Part shown: positions 44,028 through 51,471 of the stretch, piece by piece | Layout: the number at the start of each line of letters is the position of its first letter | Numbering within the stretch: position 1 is the first letter of the stretch | Made by a program: the position numbers and the translations under genes | From: Desulfobulbus sp. | Lineage (GTDB): Bacteria > Desulfobacterota > Desulfobulbia > Desulfobulbales > Desulfobulbaceae | Assembly: GCF_030824455.1 (NCBI RefSeq) | Contig: NZ_JAVBXR010000114.1 | Coordinates: forward strand, 1 to 51,471 | Length of the DNA stretch: 51,471 nt | Direction: 5' to 3' | Notes under the pieces: model-generated | What the model was told of the DNA's origin: nothing | The model's input: the letters and a program-made list of their open reading frames with translations, nothing else | Databases searched by the model: none

Positions 44028-45879
44028 TGTTGTTTTGAGAAATTTCAGTGTCAGGCGAGATGGGCTCATCTTCATCCTTGCTTTATTGTTTGCCCTTGTT
44101 CTGCAGGGAGCGGTGCCTTTTATCTCCACACCTACCCTTGGACAGGCTGTCTGGACGACTGGTTTCGCCCAGTCCTTTCTTAACCACTCTGTTTTCAGTA
44201 TATATGCCCACAATATAGGTGCCCCAGAACCCGCAGCCATCGCCTTCGGCTTGTCTGGCGCGTGGCTTTCAGCTGTTTTTATGAAGCTTGGACTGCCAGC
44301 GCCAGATGCCTACTCCGCAATGGTTGCAATATGGCTGGCCATTGCTTTTTGCGCTGCCTGCAGTATAGCTAGACACTTTTCAGTGCATCCGACTTTGGCA
44401 ATCTTGGCTGCATTGTGCTGGCTGACGATGCCTATGATATGGGCCCATTCGGGTTATTCAATGGTGTCGACGGGTATAGCTTTGATACCATTTTATTTTT
44501 TGTTTTCAATCAAGATTTTCAGCTGGGAACACAACGGGGACAGGCATACTAGCAGTGGTCTAAAAATATGGCTACTACTGTACCCTGTTGTTTGCATAAT
44601 TTCTATATTCATGGACGGCTACAGCTTCATAATGTTTGCAGCAGGGGCAAGTATTTTAGGAATAACAATGTTTATCTCTGGAGACAGCGAGACAAAAAAA
44701 TTCCTGAAGGCATTTGTGTTTCCAACGCATTTTGCAGGGCTAGGCATAGCCTATTCCTTATATACCTTTTATATTGGGAAAGTTGGTTTTGAAGGTGCTC
44801 CTATTGATTTTTTCCGCGGCTGGGGCGTTGATCTGACCTTTCTCTTGATACCGACGCAAGGGATGCACTGGCTGCCTGATCTTATTGGCTGGAGTGAACC
44901 TCGTTCAGCCGGTCATTTTTTTGGTGATGCATCTGTCTGGATGACCTCTTTTTCAATTCCAGTAATCCTTGGCGCTGTTTGGTCGGCATGCAATACTTTC
45001 AGAAGACAACGGGTTGTTATCGGGCTATTACTGATCACTCTTTTCGGCTTTTACATGTCTTTGGGCCCCTCGATCAAGTTTAATTCCATCAAGCCAGAGG
45101 GGACGAAACTGGGCCCGTTGATGGCCAAGGAATATGCCATTGCACCAACAGGATCAGCCATCTTATCCAAAAATATTCCAGGATTTAAAAACATGCGCGC
45201 CAGTTACCGGTGGGGAGCCTTGGGCATTTTTGGCGCTTGGTGCTTGGTAGTTTTGGCCATGTCTTCAAATAACAATAGAAGAATTGTTATCGTGGCTTCT
45301 ATTTTCGCCTGCTTAGTTTGCATCCTCAACCTTCCTGATCTTTCAAAGAAATTAAAAAGTGACTCAAACAATCGATCAATGTTTTTTTCACTCGAATCTG
45401 ATTTCATCGATGGTTTGCGGAAAGTTGTACATCAGGGGGAGCGAGTTGCTTTTCTTCCATGGCGAAACGACTTCCTTGTCAATTATGTTGCTTCAAGACT
45501 GAATATCGTTTCATTTAATATTGGCGGAGATAAAAATTTAGAACAAGCAAGAAAATATTGGCCCAAGACGATGCAGACCTTCCCGATGGCTCGTGTGGAT
45601 GCTAATTTTTCAAAGAACATTGTACTGCTTTTAGCAAGAGATGAAGCAGATGCTGTAATTTTACCCTATATTGACATGTTGTGGGCAGCACATAGTTGGC
45701 CTTATCCTATTGAGTTCAAGAATGAACTCGCTCATACGACATCTCAATTAGCAAAATCAAAGTTTGTGACAGTTACAAACCATGACTTTTATGCAGTGGT
45801 TAGGCTGGCGCCAAACTTTATTCATTTGGCTAAAGAAAGCAAACTCGAGGCGTTATATAACTCTGAACAATTACTTTGA
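44020..45879 (+). CDS. Polytopic membrane protein, possible GT-C glycosyltransferase
   Basis: The product is 619 residues. About ten TM helices in the first 430 residues are followed by a soluble C-terminal part (about 455-619). The N-terminal loop after TM1 (AVPFISTPTLGQAVW) and the long hydrophobic run with a periplasmic C domain recall GT-C enzymes that use polyprenyl-phosphate sugars. I do not recognise a specific family and no DXD-type catalytic pair is assured. The C-terminal WPYPIEF and VVRLAPNF are aromatic-rich. The start overlaps the UPF0104-like stop, and base composition is more AT-rich than the flanks. The alternative is an O-antigen modification protein of another type. Confidence 0.7.
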   Translation: MNNVVLRNFSVRRDGLIFILALLFALVLQGAVPFISTPTLGQAVWTTGFAQSFLNHSVFSIYAHNIGAPEPAAIAFGLSGAWLSAVFMKLGLPAPDAYSAMVAIWLAIAFCAACSIARHFSVHPTLAILAALCWLTMPMIWAHSGYSMVSTGIALIPFYFLFSIKIFSWEHNGDRHTSSGLKIWLLLYPVVCIISIFMDGYSFIMFAAGASILGITMFISGDSETKKFLKAFVFPTHFAGLGIAYSLYTFYIGKVGFEGAPIDFFRGWGVDLTFLLIPTQGMHWLPDLIGWSEPRSAGHFFGDASVWMTSFSIPVILGAVWSACNTFRRQRVVIGLLLITLFGFYMSLGPSIKFNSIKPEGTKLGPLMAKEYAIAPTGSAILSKNIPGFKNMRASYRWGALGIFGAWCLVVLAMSSNNNRRIVIVASIFACLVCILNLPDLSKKLKSDSNNRSMFFSLESDFIDGLRKVVHQGERVAFLPWRNDFLVNYVASRLNIVSFNIGGDKNLEQARKYWPKTMQTFPMARVDANFSKNIVLLLARDEADAVILPYIDMLWAAHSWPYPIEFKNELAHTTSQLAKSKFVTVTNHDFYAVVRLAPNFIHLAKESKLEALYNSEQLL

Positions 45880-46929
<1,050 letters not shown>

Positions 46930-46930
46930 T

Positions 46931-47824
46931 ATGCCCCGCGCTCTTATTACAGGTATAGGCGGATTTACCGGACATTACCTCGCTCGAGAACTTGAATGGG
47001 CAGGCTATGATGTTTTCGGCATCGTGCACGGTCGCCACCCAATGGATTCGAAGCAATTTGCCGTCGACTTGTGCGATCGAGATCAACTTGCCGATGCCGT
47101 CACAACAATACAACCAGAAGTGGTTGCACATCTGGCGGCGATTTCTTTTGTTGCGCATGGAGATGTTGAGGCGCTCTACCGGATTAATATTATCGGAACT
47201 CGCAATCTCCTGCAATCTCTGGCCAACTTAACCAAACCACCTCGGGCTGTTCTCTTGGCGAGCAGCGCCAACATCTATGGCAACGCTCCTGTTGAAATAA
47301 TTAATGAAGATGTGCCGCCCTCACCGGCCAACGACTACGCCGTCAGCAAGTTGGCCATGGAACAGATGGCGCACCTGTGGCTTGATCGGTTGCCAATAGT
47401 TGTTACACGACCATTTAATTATACAGGCGTTGGCCAAGCGCCTCATTTTTTACTGCCTAAAATAGTCGGACATTTTCAACGCGGGCAGAATATAATAGAA
47501 CTTGGTAATATTGACGTAGAGCGTGATTTTTCAGACGTCCGCACGATTGCTCACATTTACGCCGCTCTGTTGCAACAACCTCCGACCGGCGAGGTGTTCA
47601 ATGTTTGCTCCGGCAAAGTGTATTCACTCAAAAATATTTTAGCACTTATGGCCGAAATCGCTGGTTATGAAATAGAGGCGCATGTCAATCCTGCCTTTGT
47701 TCGGACAAACGAGATCAAACGGCTACAAGGAGATGCAACAAGGTTGCGAGAAGTTTTGGGTTCTATTGATTGTATTCCGTTGCAGGAAACTCTTCGTTGG
47801 ATGTTTGAATCAGGTTCTTTTTGA
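46931..47824 (+). CDS. rmd: GDP-4-keto-6-deoxy-D-mannose reductase (D-rhamnose branch)
   Basis: The product is 297 residues. The nucleotide motif is TGIGGFTGHYLAREL, the catalytic pair is YAVSK, and RPFNYTGVGQAPHFLLPKIV is typical of Rmd-type reductases rather than fucose synthase, which also epimerises. The product is GDP-D-rhamnose. The ATG at 46931 directly follows the gmd stop and gives the normal N terminus; an in-frame ATG at 46907 would overlap gmd by 23 bases. The alternatives are GDP-6-deoxy-talose or a related 4-reduction product. The stop overlaps the next ATG. Confidence 0.92.
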   Translation: MPRALITGIGGFTGHYLARELEWAGYDVFGIVHGRHPMDSKQFAVDLCDRDQLADAVTTIQPEVVAHLAAISFVAHGDVEALYRINIIGTRNLLQSLANLTKPPRAVLLASSANIYGNAPVEIINEDVPPSPANDYAVSKLAMEQMAHLWLDRLPIVVTRPFNYTGVGQAPHFLLPKIVGHFQRGQNIIELGNIDVERDFSDVRTIAHIYAALLQQPPTGEVFNVCSGKVYSLKNILALMAEIAGYEIEAHVNPAFVRTNEIKRLQGDATRLREVLGSIDCIPLQETLRWMFESGSF

Positions 47825-48957
47825 TGCGTATTGGCGTTGATGCACGGCTCCTTTCTGAACCAGTTAACGGCATTGGCCGTTATTCGGCCGAATTGTCGCG
47901 TGAGTTGGTTAAACTCGAGAAGGAATTTTATTTTTATACGCCTAAGCCGCCTATGGCAACGGTCTGGGAGGGCAACCAATACAAGCTGCGCTCTTCTGCC
48001 TTTCACGGGCGTATCGGTAAAATACTTTGGTCGCAGACCATGTTGCCCTATTGGGCGGTTCTCGATAAAATTGATTTATTCTGGGGGACCACCCACAGAC
48101 TCCCGCGTTACCTTCCAGCCTCTATGGCCAGAGTTGTCACCATCCATGACTTGGTCTGGAAATTTGCTGGTGAAACTATGCGCCCTTTAAGCCGCTGGAT
48201 GGAGCGTTTTCTGATGCCGGAAGCTATTCTTGCTGCAGATCGTATTATGACGGATTCTCAAAGTACGGCAGACGCTTTGGCGTCTGAATTTCCCCTGTCT
48301 CGGAGCAAGGTTCGGGTCGTTCCACTTGGGGTGACGCGGCTAGCATCGCCATCAAATTTCAGTTTTTTATCAACCCTTGGCATCAATCGCCCATATTTTC
48401 TCTTTGTTGGCACGCTTGAACCTAGGAAAAATTTACGCCGGCTTCTCAGTGCTTTTGCCTCAATACGTCACACTCTTAACCACAACGCGCTGCTTGTAAT
48501 TGCTGGCGGTAAAGGATGGGGGGCTATCAATGTTCAAAACGTAGTGCATGAACTCAACCTAGAAAGGAATGTTGTCCTTACCGGTTATGTGACAGATTCA
48601 CAACTTTCGACCCTGTACGCGCATGCACGTTTTTTGGCTATGCCTTCTCTTCACGAAGGCTTCGGCTTGCCTCTAATTGAAGCGATGTCCTATGGCGTGC
48701 CTGTTCTCACATCCGATTTATCATCCCTCCCAGAAGTTGCTGGAAATGCAGGCATCCTTATAAATCCGCTTGACGAGAAAGCTCTTGCGGCAGCTCTCGT
48801 TGTTTTTTTGAACAATGACAAGCGCCGCGACGAATTAGCTGCCCATGCCGCTGCGACTGCCGCTAAATATACTTGGGAAAAAGCCGCTCTTCAAACCATG
48901 GAAGTTTTCTCTGAAGCTCTGACTGCAAGGGAAGAAATGCGACGTTCTTGCACATGA
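47824..48957 (+). CDS. GT4 glycosyltransferase
   Basis: The product is 377 residues. MRIGVDARLLSEPVNGIGRYS is the GT4 donor-independent N terminus, FVGTLEPRKNLRRLLSAF the hinge region, and HEGFGLPLIEAMSYG holds EX7E. It is close in style to mannosyl- and rhamnosyltransferases of GDP-sugar loci. The ATG at 47824 overlaps the rmd stop (TGATG). By comparison with A-band D-rhamnan loci it may start or extend the D-rhamnose chain (inference). Confidence 0.92.
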   Translation: MRIGVDARLLSEPVNGIGRYSAELSRELVKLEKEFYFYTPKPPMATVWEGNQYKLRSSAFHGRIGKILWSQTMLPYWAVLDKIDLFWGTTHRLPRYLPASMARVVTIHDLVWKFAGETMRPLSRWMERFLMPEAILAADRIMTDSQSTADALASEFPLSRSKVRVVPLGVTRLASPSNFSFLSTLGINRPYFLFVGTLEPRKNLRRLLSAFASIRHTLNHNALLVIAGGKGWGAINVQNVVHELNLERNVVLTGYVTDSQLSTLYAHARFLAMPSLHEGFGLPLIEAMSYGVPVLTSDLSSLPEVAGNAGILINPLDEKALAAALVVFLNNDKRRDELAAHAAATAAKYTWEKAALQTMEVFSEALTAREEMRRSCT

Positions 48958-50108
48958 AAAAAAAAATCCAAGTATTGCATGTATACCGAACATATTTTCC
49001 AGATCCGCCAGGAGGCCTACAAGAAGCCATTCGACAAATTGCCTTGGCTACGACTGATTACGGAATTAGTAATGTCATTTTTTCGCTTAGCAAACGACCT
49101 CACCCGTCTATCATATCTGATCGCCCCGAGGGGCAAGTAGTACGTTGTCGCTCATGGGCAGCGCCAGCTTCATGCGACTTGGGCGGACCATCTGCAGTTC
49201 ACAAGTTTCGCCAATTGTCTCGTGACGCGAACCTTGTCATCTACCATTTTCCTTGGCCATTTGGTGATATACTACACATTCTCGGCGGCTTGAATCGTCC
49301 GTCAGCGATACTTTACCACTCTGACATCGTCCGCCAGCGTTTTCTTGGGGCCGCCTACAAACCTCTGATGTGGCGGACGCTAAATTCGATGAATGCGATT
49401 ATAGCCACTTCACCAAACTATGTGCATACAAGCCCTGTGTTAAGCCATTCAGCGATTCGCGACAAAATTCATATCATACCACTAGGCATTCAAGAGCAGT
49501 CATATCCCCAACATGGAGACTCTCGCATCTTACAACGACTGCGATTAGATAAGAGCACCCCATTTTTTTTGTTTATCGGCGCGTTACGCTATTACAAAGG
49601 TCTTCATTTTCTTCTCCAAGCGGCCCAGACTCTCAACGCCAAAATAATAATTGCCGGCTCGGGCCCGGAGCGCGAGCGACTTGACACCTTAGCCACCGAT
49701 TTAGCATTAAAAAATGTTATATTTTCCGGCCATGTGAGTGACCAAGAAAAAGTCACACTGCTGCTGCATTGCCGCGCATTAATTTTACCGTCCCATTTGC
49801 GTTCGGAAGCCTTTGGCATGTCGCTAATTGAAGCAGCCATGCTCGGCCGGCCACTCATCACCTGCGAAATCGGCACAGGCACGTCCTATGTCAACGCGCA
49901 TGGCGAATCAGGCTTAGTCGTGCCGCCAGCAAATCCTGAGGCCTTAGCGAATGCCATGGAATCATTGATTAATAATAATTTATTGACTAAGCAATTGGGA
50001 GTAGGCGCGAGAATGCGTTATGAAAAATTTTTTTCGGGTGCAGCATTAGGGCAAGCATATTCGTTATTATTTCAAAAATTGATCGCTAGAGAGATGAAGC
50101 TCGAGTAG
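48954..50108 (+). CDS. GT4 glycosyltransferase
   Basis: The product is 384 residues. IQVLHVYRTYFPDPPGGLQEAI opens the acceptor domain, FFLFIGALRYYKGLHFLLQA is the hinge and RSEAFGMSLIEAAMLG the EX7E site, with GTGTSYVNAHGESGLVVPP after it. This pattern resembles WbpZ/WbdB-type transferases that attach the first D-rhamnose or mannose to the primer (inference). The ATG at 48954 overlaps the preceding stop (ATGA). It is the last gene of the polysaccharide locus. Confidence 0.92.
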   Translation: MKKKIQVLHVYRTYFPDPPGGLQEAIRQIALATTDYGISNVIFSLSKRPHPSIISDRPEGQVVRCRSWAAPASCDLGGPSAVHKFRQLSRDANLVIYHFPWPFGDILHILGGLNRPSAILYHSDIVRQRFLGAAYKPLMWRTLNSMNAIIATSPNYVHTSPVLSHSAIRDKIHIIPLGIQEQSYPQHGDSRILQRLRLDKSTPFFLFIGALRYYKGLHFLLQAAQTLNAKIIIAGSGPERERLDTLATDLALKNVIFSGHVSDQEKVTLLLHCRALILPSHLRSEAFGMSLIEAAMLGRPLITCEIGTGTSYVNAHGESGLVVPPANPEALANAMESLINNNLLTKQLGVGARMRYEKFFSGAALGQAYSLLFQKLIAREMKLE

Positions 50109-50270
50109 AAATGCCGCCATAAAATTTGGCATGCTTACCAGGGCGGTGCTTGAGGTTGTTTCCAACAAAATACCAAGCTTGAACATTCTTTGGAAAAAAC
50201 AGGCGGGAATGCGCATCTCTGCCCCTTAATTCAAAGATTTACGAGAAAATGCGGTACGCTGAAATGTGTA

Positions 50271-50298
50271 CAGCCGAGATAATCAGATACCTCGGCTG
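50271..50298 (+). terminator. Stem-loop after the polysaccharide locus, possible terminator
   Basis: CAGCCGAG (50271-50278) pairs with CTCGGCTG (50291-50298) around a 12-base loop with two further pairs possible. The trailing sequence (CAACGGTTCGCTTTG) has only a poor T-run, so termination may be inefficient or the hairpin may serve another role. Confidence 0.35.
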
Positions 50299-50324
50299 CA
50301 ACGGTTCGCTTTGTTTCAAGCGAG

Positions 50325-50354
50325 ATATGTAACGGAATCGGTGGAATATGTAAC
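50325..50354. repeat. ATATGTAAC direct repeat, 21-bp period
   Basis: Copies lie at 50325-50333 and 50346-50354. A 21-bp spacing equals two helical turns, as in paired protein-binding sites at IS ends or operators. Confidence 0.5.
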
Positions 50355-50466
50355 CCGTTTACTCCGTTATTGTAAAAATGGTGCGAAGGCGAGAGCCGAA
50401 TGCAAATATACATATCTTATAATTTCAAATTATTACCATTGTTAATAATTTTTCGTCCTTGCAACA

Positions 50467-50488
50467 TACCCGGTTTCGTACCCGGTTT
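50467..50488. repeat. TACCCGGTTT direct repeat
   Basis: Copies lie at 50467-50476 and 50479-50488, directly after the stop side of the AlpA-type gene. They could mark an attachment or excision-protein binding site. Confidence 0.5.
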
Positions 50489-50494
50489 TTGTAT

Positions 50495-50695
50495 TCATTG
50501 ATATGATTCAGCATTTAGCTGATCCATGAATTCATGGATTTGCTTTTTCGACCAAACGGTAACCCGAGAACTCATCTTGGTTGGTCGAGGAAATTTACCG
50601 TCCTTAATCCATTGCCAGATTGTTGACTTGCTCACAGGAATGATACTCAGCAAATCTTTGATCCGGTAAAATCCAACATCGTTATTGACCATCAT
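50495..50695 (-). CDS. AlpA-family phage/element transcriptional regulator
   Basis: The product is 66 residues (MMVNND, with the second Met also possible). FYRIKDLLSIIPVSKSTIWQWIKDG is the helix-turn-helix of AlpA/excisionase-like MerR-type proteins, and GKFPRPTKMSSRVTVWSKKQ the wing. AlpA-type proteins activate integrase or excision genes in prophage-like elements. No integrase is visible here, so the element may continue outside the window or be a remnant. AGAGA lies upstream at a longish spacing. Confidence 0.82.
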   Translation of the reverse strand: MMVNNDVGFYRIKDLLSIIPVSKSTIWQWIKDGKFPRPTKMSSRVTVWSKKQIHEFMDQLNAESYQ

Positions 50696-50747
50696 ATCAG
50701 TTTATTATCTCTCAAAAATTGCCGCATTGAATAACGATTCTATATAG

Positions 50748-50915
50748 TTAAAATCCTGGAAGCCATTGCTGCCGTTTGTCGGTGAGTTGATTCTGTTCGC
50801 GAACGGCGGCTTTCATACGGCGGGCACGTTCGTTCACGGCGGGCATGTAGTCAGCGCCGAGCGGTTTGTTGCCAAGCCAGCCCCGGCGCAGTGTCTTGAA
50901 GATGCTGGTTTTCAT
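50748..50915 (-). CDS. Small hypothetical protein, 55 residues
   Basis: The frame reads MKTSIFKTLRRGWLGNKPLG, then ADYMPAVNERARRMKAAVRE and a QWLPGF end. It is basic and helix-prone, with no TM or signal. Its GC-rich bases stand out against AT-rich flanks, which suggests a real coding sequence with a different origin. No strong ribosome site is seen (weak AAAGAA). Function is unknown; position beside the AlpA gene suggests element cargo. Confidence 0.6.
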   Translation of the reverse strand: MKTSIFKTLRRGWLGNKPLGADYMPAVNERARRMKAAVREQNQLTDKRQQWLPGF

Positions 50916-51146
50916 TGTTCTTTATTAACGATTTTTATTCTGATTTAAAAAAATTGAAGATTTTTTGTAGAATCTTCTTTTTCATATTCAATTCAAACAG
51001 TAATACCAAAATATTTAATACTATTAATATATATATTGAGTTATCAAGCAATACAAAAAAAAATTTCAAGAGTAACGGTGTTGGGTATTCAATAAGATAC
51101 ATTGATAGGCCTCATATCATGTCTAGAAACAGGAAGGCAAACTTAG
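50916..51146. other. AT-rich spacer, no gene seen
   Basis: This 231-base stretch is very AT-rich with long A and T runs (about 50940-51065). No credible coding frame or RNA gene was seen. It separates two minus-strand small genes and may carry the promoter of the 55-residue gene. Confidence 0.4.
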
Positions 51147-51440
51147 CTAAATCCGCCTAAGGTATTCCTTGGCAAACTTGGATTTCCAGTTACAACAAAT
51201 CGATTTCTCACTCATAACCCTAAGAATTCGGCTGGACAGTTTGGTGCAGGCTCGAAATCTAATGAGATCATCAGGAAGCGCAAAACGAACTTCCATACCC
51301 TTCAATCCTAGAAGGCGTTTCTTTTCACGTTCGGCGGCGGCACTTTCTTGAATAATGCCAAAGCATTTGCCATCGCAATAAAAGGCAAGCCAAGATTTTT
51401 GACTTGGAGTAGGCCAATATTTCTGTGAATTGTTGTTCAT
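51147..51440 (-). CDS. Hypothetical protein, 97 residues
   Basis: The frame begins MNNNSQKYWPTPSQKSWLAF and continues YCDGKCFGIIQESAAAEREK. Its ATG has GAGG 7 bases upstream. It is basic, with four cysteines (two near the start, two near ICCNWK), and no known family. The position at the edge of an AT-rich, AlpA-bearing segment suggests mobile-element cargo. It could be a chance frame. Confidence 0.5.
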   Translation of the reverse strand: MNNNSQKYWPTPSQKSWLAFYCDGKCFGIIQESAAAEREKKRLLGLKGMEVRFALPDDLIRFRACTKLSSRILRVMSEKSICCNWKSKFAKEYLRRI

Positions 51441-51471
51441 TGAGTCCTCATTGCATGTCGAAAAACAGGAA

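Larger units (their letters stand above)
50109..50494. other. Non-coding stretch after the polysaccharide locus
   Basis: This 386-base AT-leaning stretch contains a hairpin at 50271-50298, two ATATGTAAC direct repeats 21 bases apart and two TACCCGGTTT repeats. A 60-codon minus-strand frame (50231-50413) has no known similarity. It may hold the end of the locus, an IS remnant or an element boundary. Confidence 0.45.

Noticed and set aside
50766..50948. 60-codon plus-strand frame
   Set aside because: It is antisense to the more gene-like 55-residue minus-strand frame and has no ribosome site.

Overview
The window reads as a piece of chromosome from a GC-rich, Gram-negative, probably anaerobic or microaerobic bacterium. 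It has cytochrome bd, LPS-type polysaccharide export, TolC, CcdA/TlpA thiol chemistry and large two-component and c-di-GMP proteins. Gene content and protein style (DUF4492 in front of cydA, ADP-forming acyl-CoA synthetase, DUF4424) suggest a Desulfobacterota/Desulfobulbales-like organism. This is inferred from protein families only; there is no rRNA or tRNA in the window to confirm it.

Left part (1-13.1 kb): a 5'-truncated ADP-forming acyl-CoA synthetase overlaps a secreted DUF4424 protein. A convergent hybrid sensor kinase/response regulator follows, then, divergently, a membrane GGDEF-EAL protein with a Cache-type sensor. Next is a 1,064-residue protein of no recognised family that joins a possible PHP-like hydrolase domain to a multi-spanning membrane region.

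Energy and transport (13.2-22.5 kb): an Rrf2 regulator with IscR-like cysteines sits behind a near-consensus promoter. It is translationally coupled to DUF4492, cydA and cydB. A 30-residue single-TM gene, probably CydX-like, follows behind an 11-bp hairpin. Next comes a complete branched-chain amino acid ABC transporter (livK, terminator/attenuator, livH, livM, livG, livF).

Middle (22.8-29.6 kb): a TolC-family protein and a hotdog thioesterase run forward. On the minus strand lie a cardiolipin synthase, a lone hydantoinase-A/oxoprolinase protein and a split DsbD-like pair (CcdA plus TlpA). A small COG2388 GNAT gene precedes the polysaccharide locus.

Polysaccharide locus (29.9-50.1 kb), all on the plus strand and tightly packed: a WbpM/CapD-type membrane dehydratase, Wzm and Wzt (the latter with a C-terminal carbohydrate-binding domain), a protein with two methyltransferase domains, a methyltransferase with a coiled coil encoded by 42-bp tandem repeats, and a 1,253-residue protein with three GT4-like domains. 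These are followed by a polyprenyl-phosphate-type GT2, two more methyltransferases, two integral membrane proteins, Gmd, Rmd and two GT4 enzymes. The simplest reading is an ABC-transporter-dependent O-polysaccharide rich in D-rhamnose, made from GDP-mannose through GDP-4-keto-6-deoxy-mannose. Its non-reducing end may be methyl-capped, sensed by Wzt, and measured by the repeat-encoded coiled coil. Side-chain addition in the periplasm is also possible. No initiating phosphoglycosyltransferase, GDP-mannose synthesis genes or O-antigen ligase are seen here.

Right end (50.1-51.5 kb): sequence is visibly more AT-rich, with an AlpA-type regulator, a 55-residue ORF of contrasting GC-rich composition, a 97-residue hypothetical ORF and several short repeats. 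This looks like the edge of an integrated element or an IS scar.
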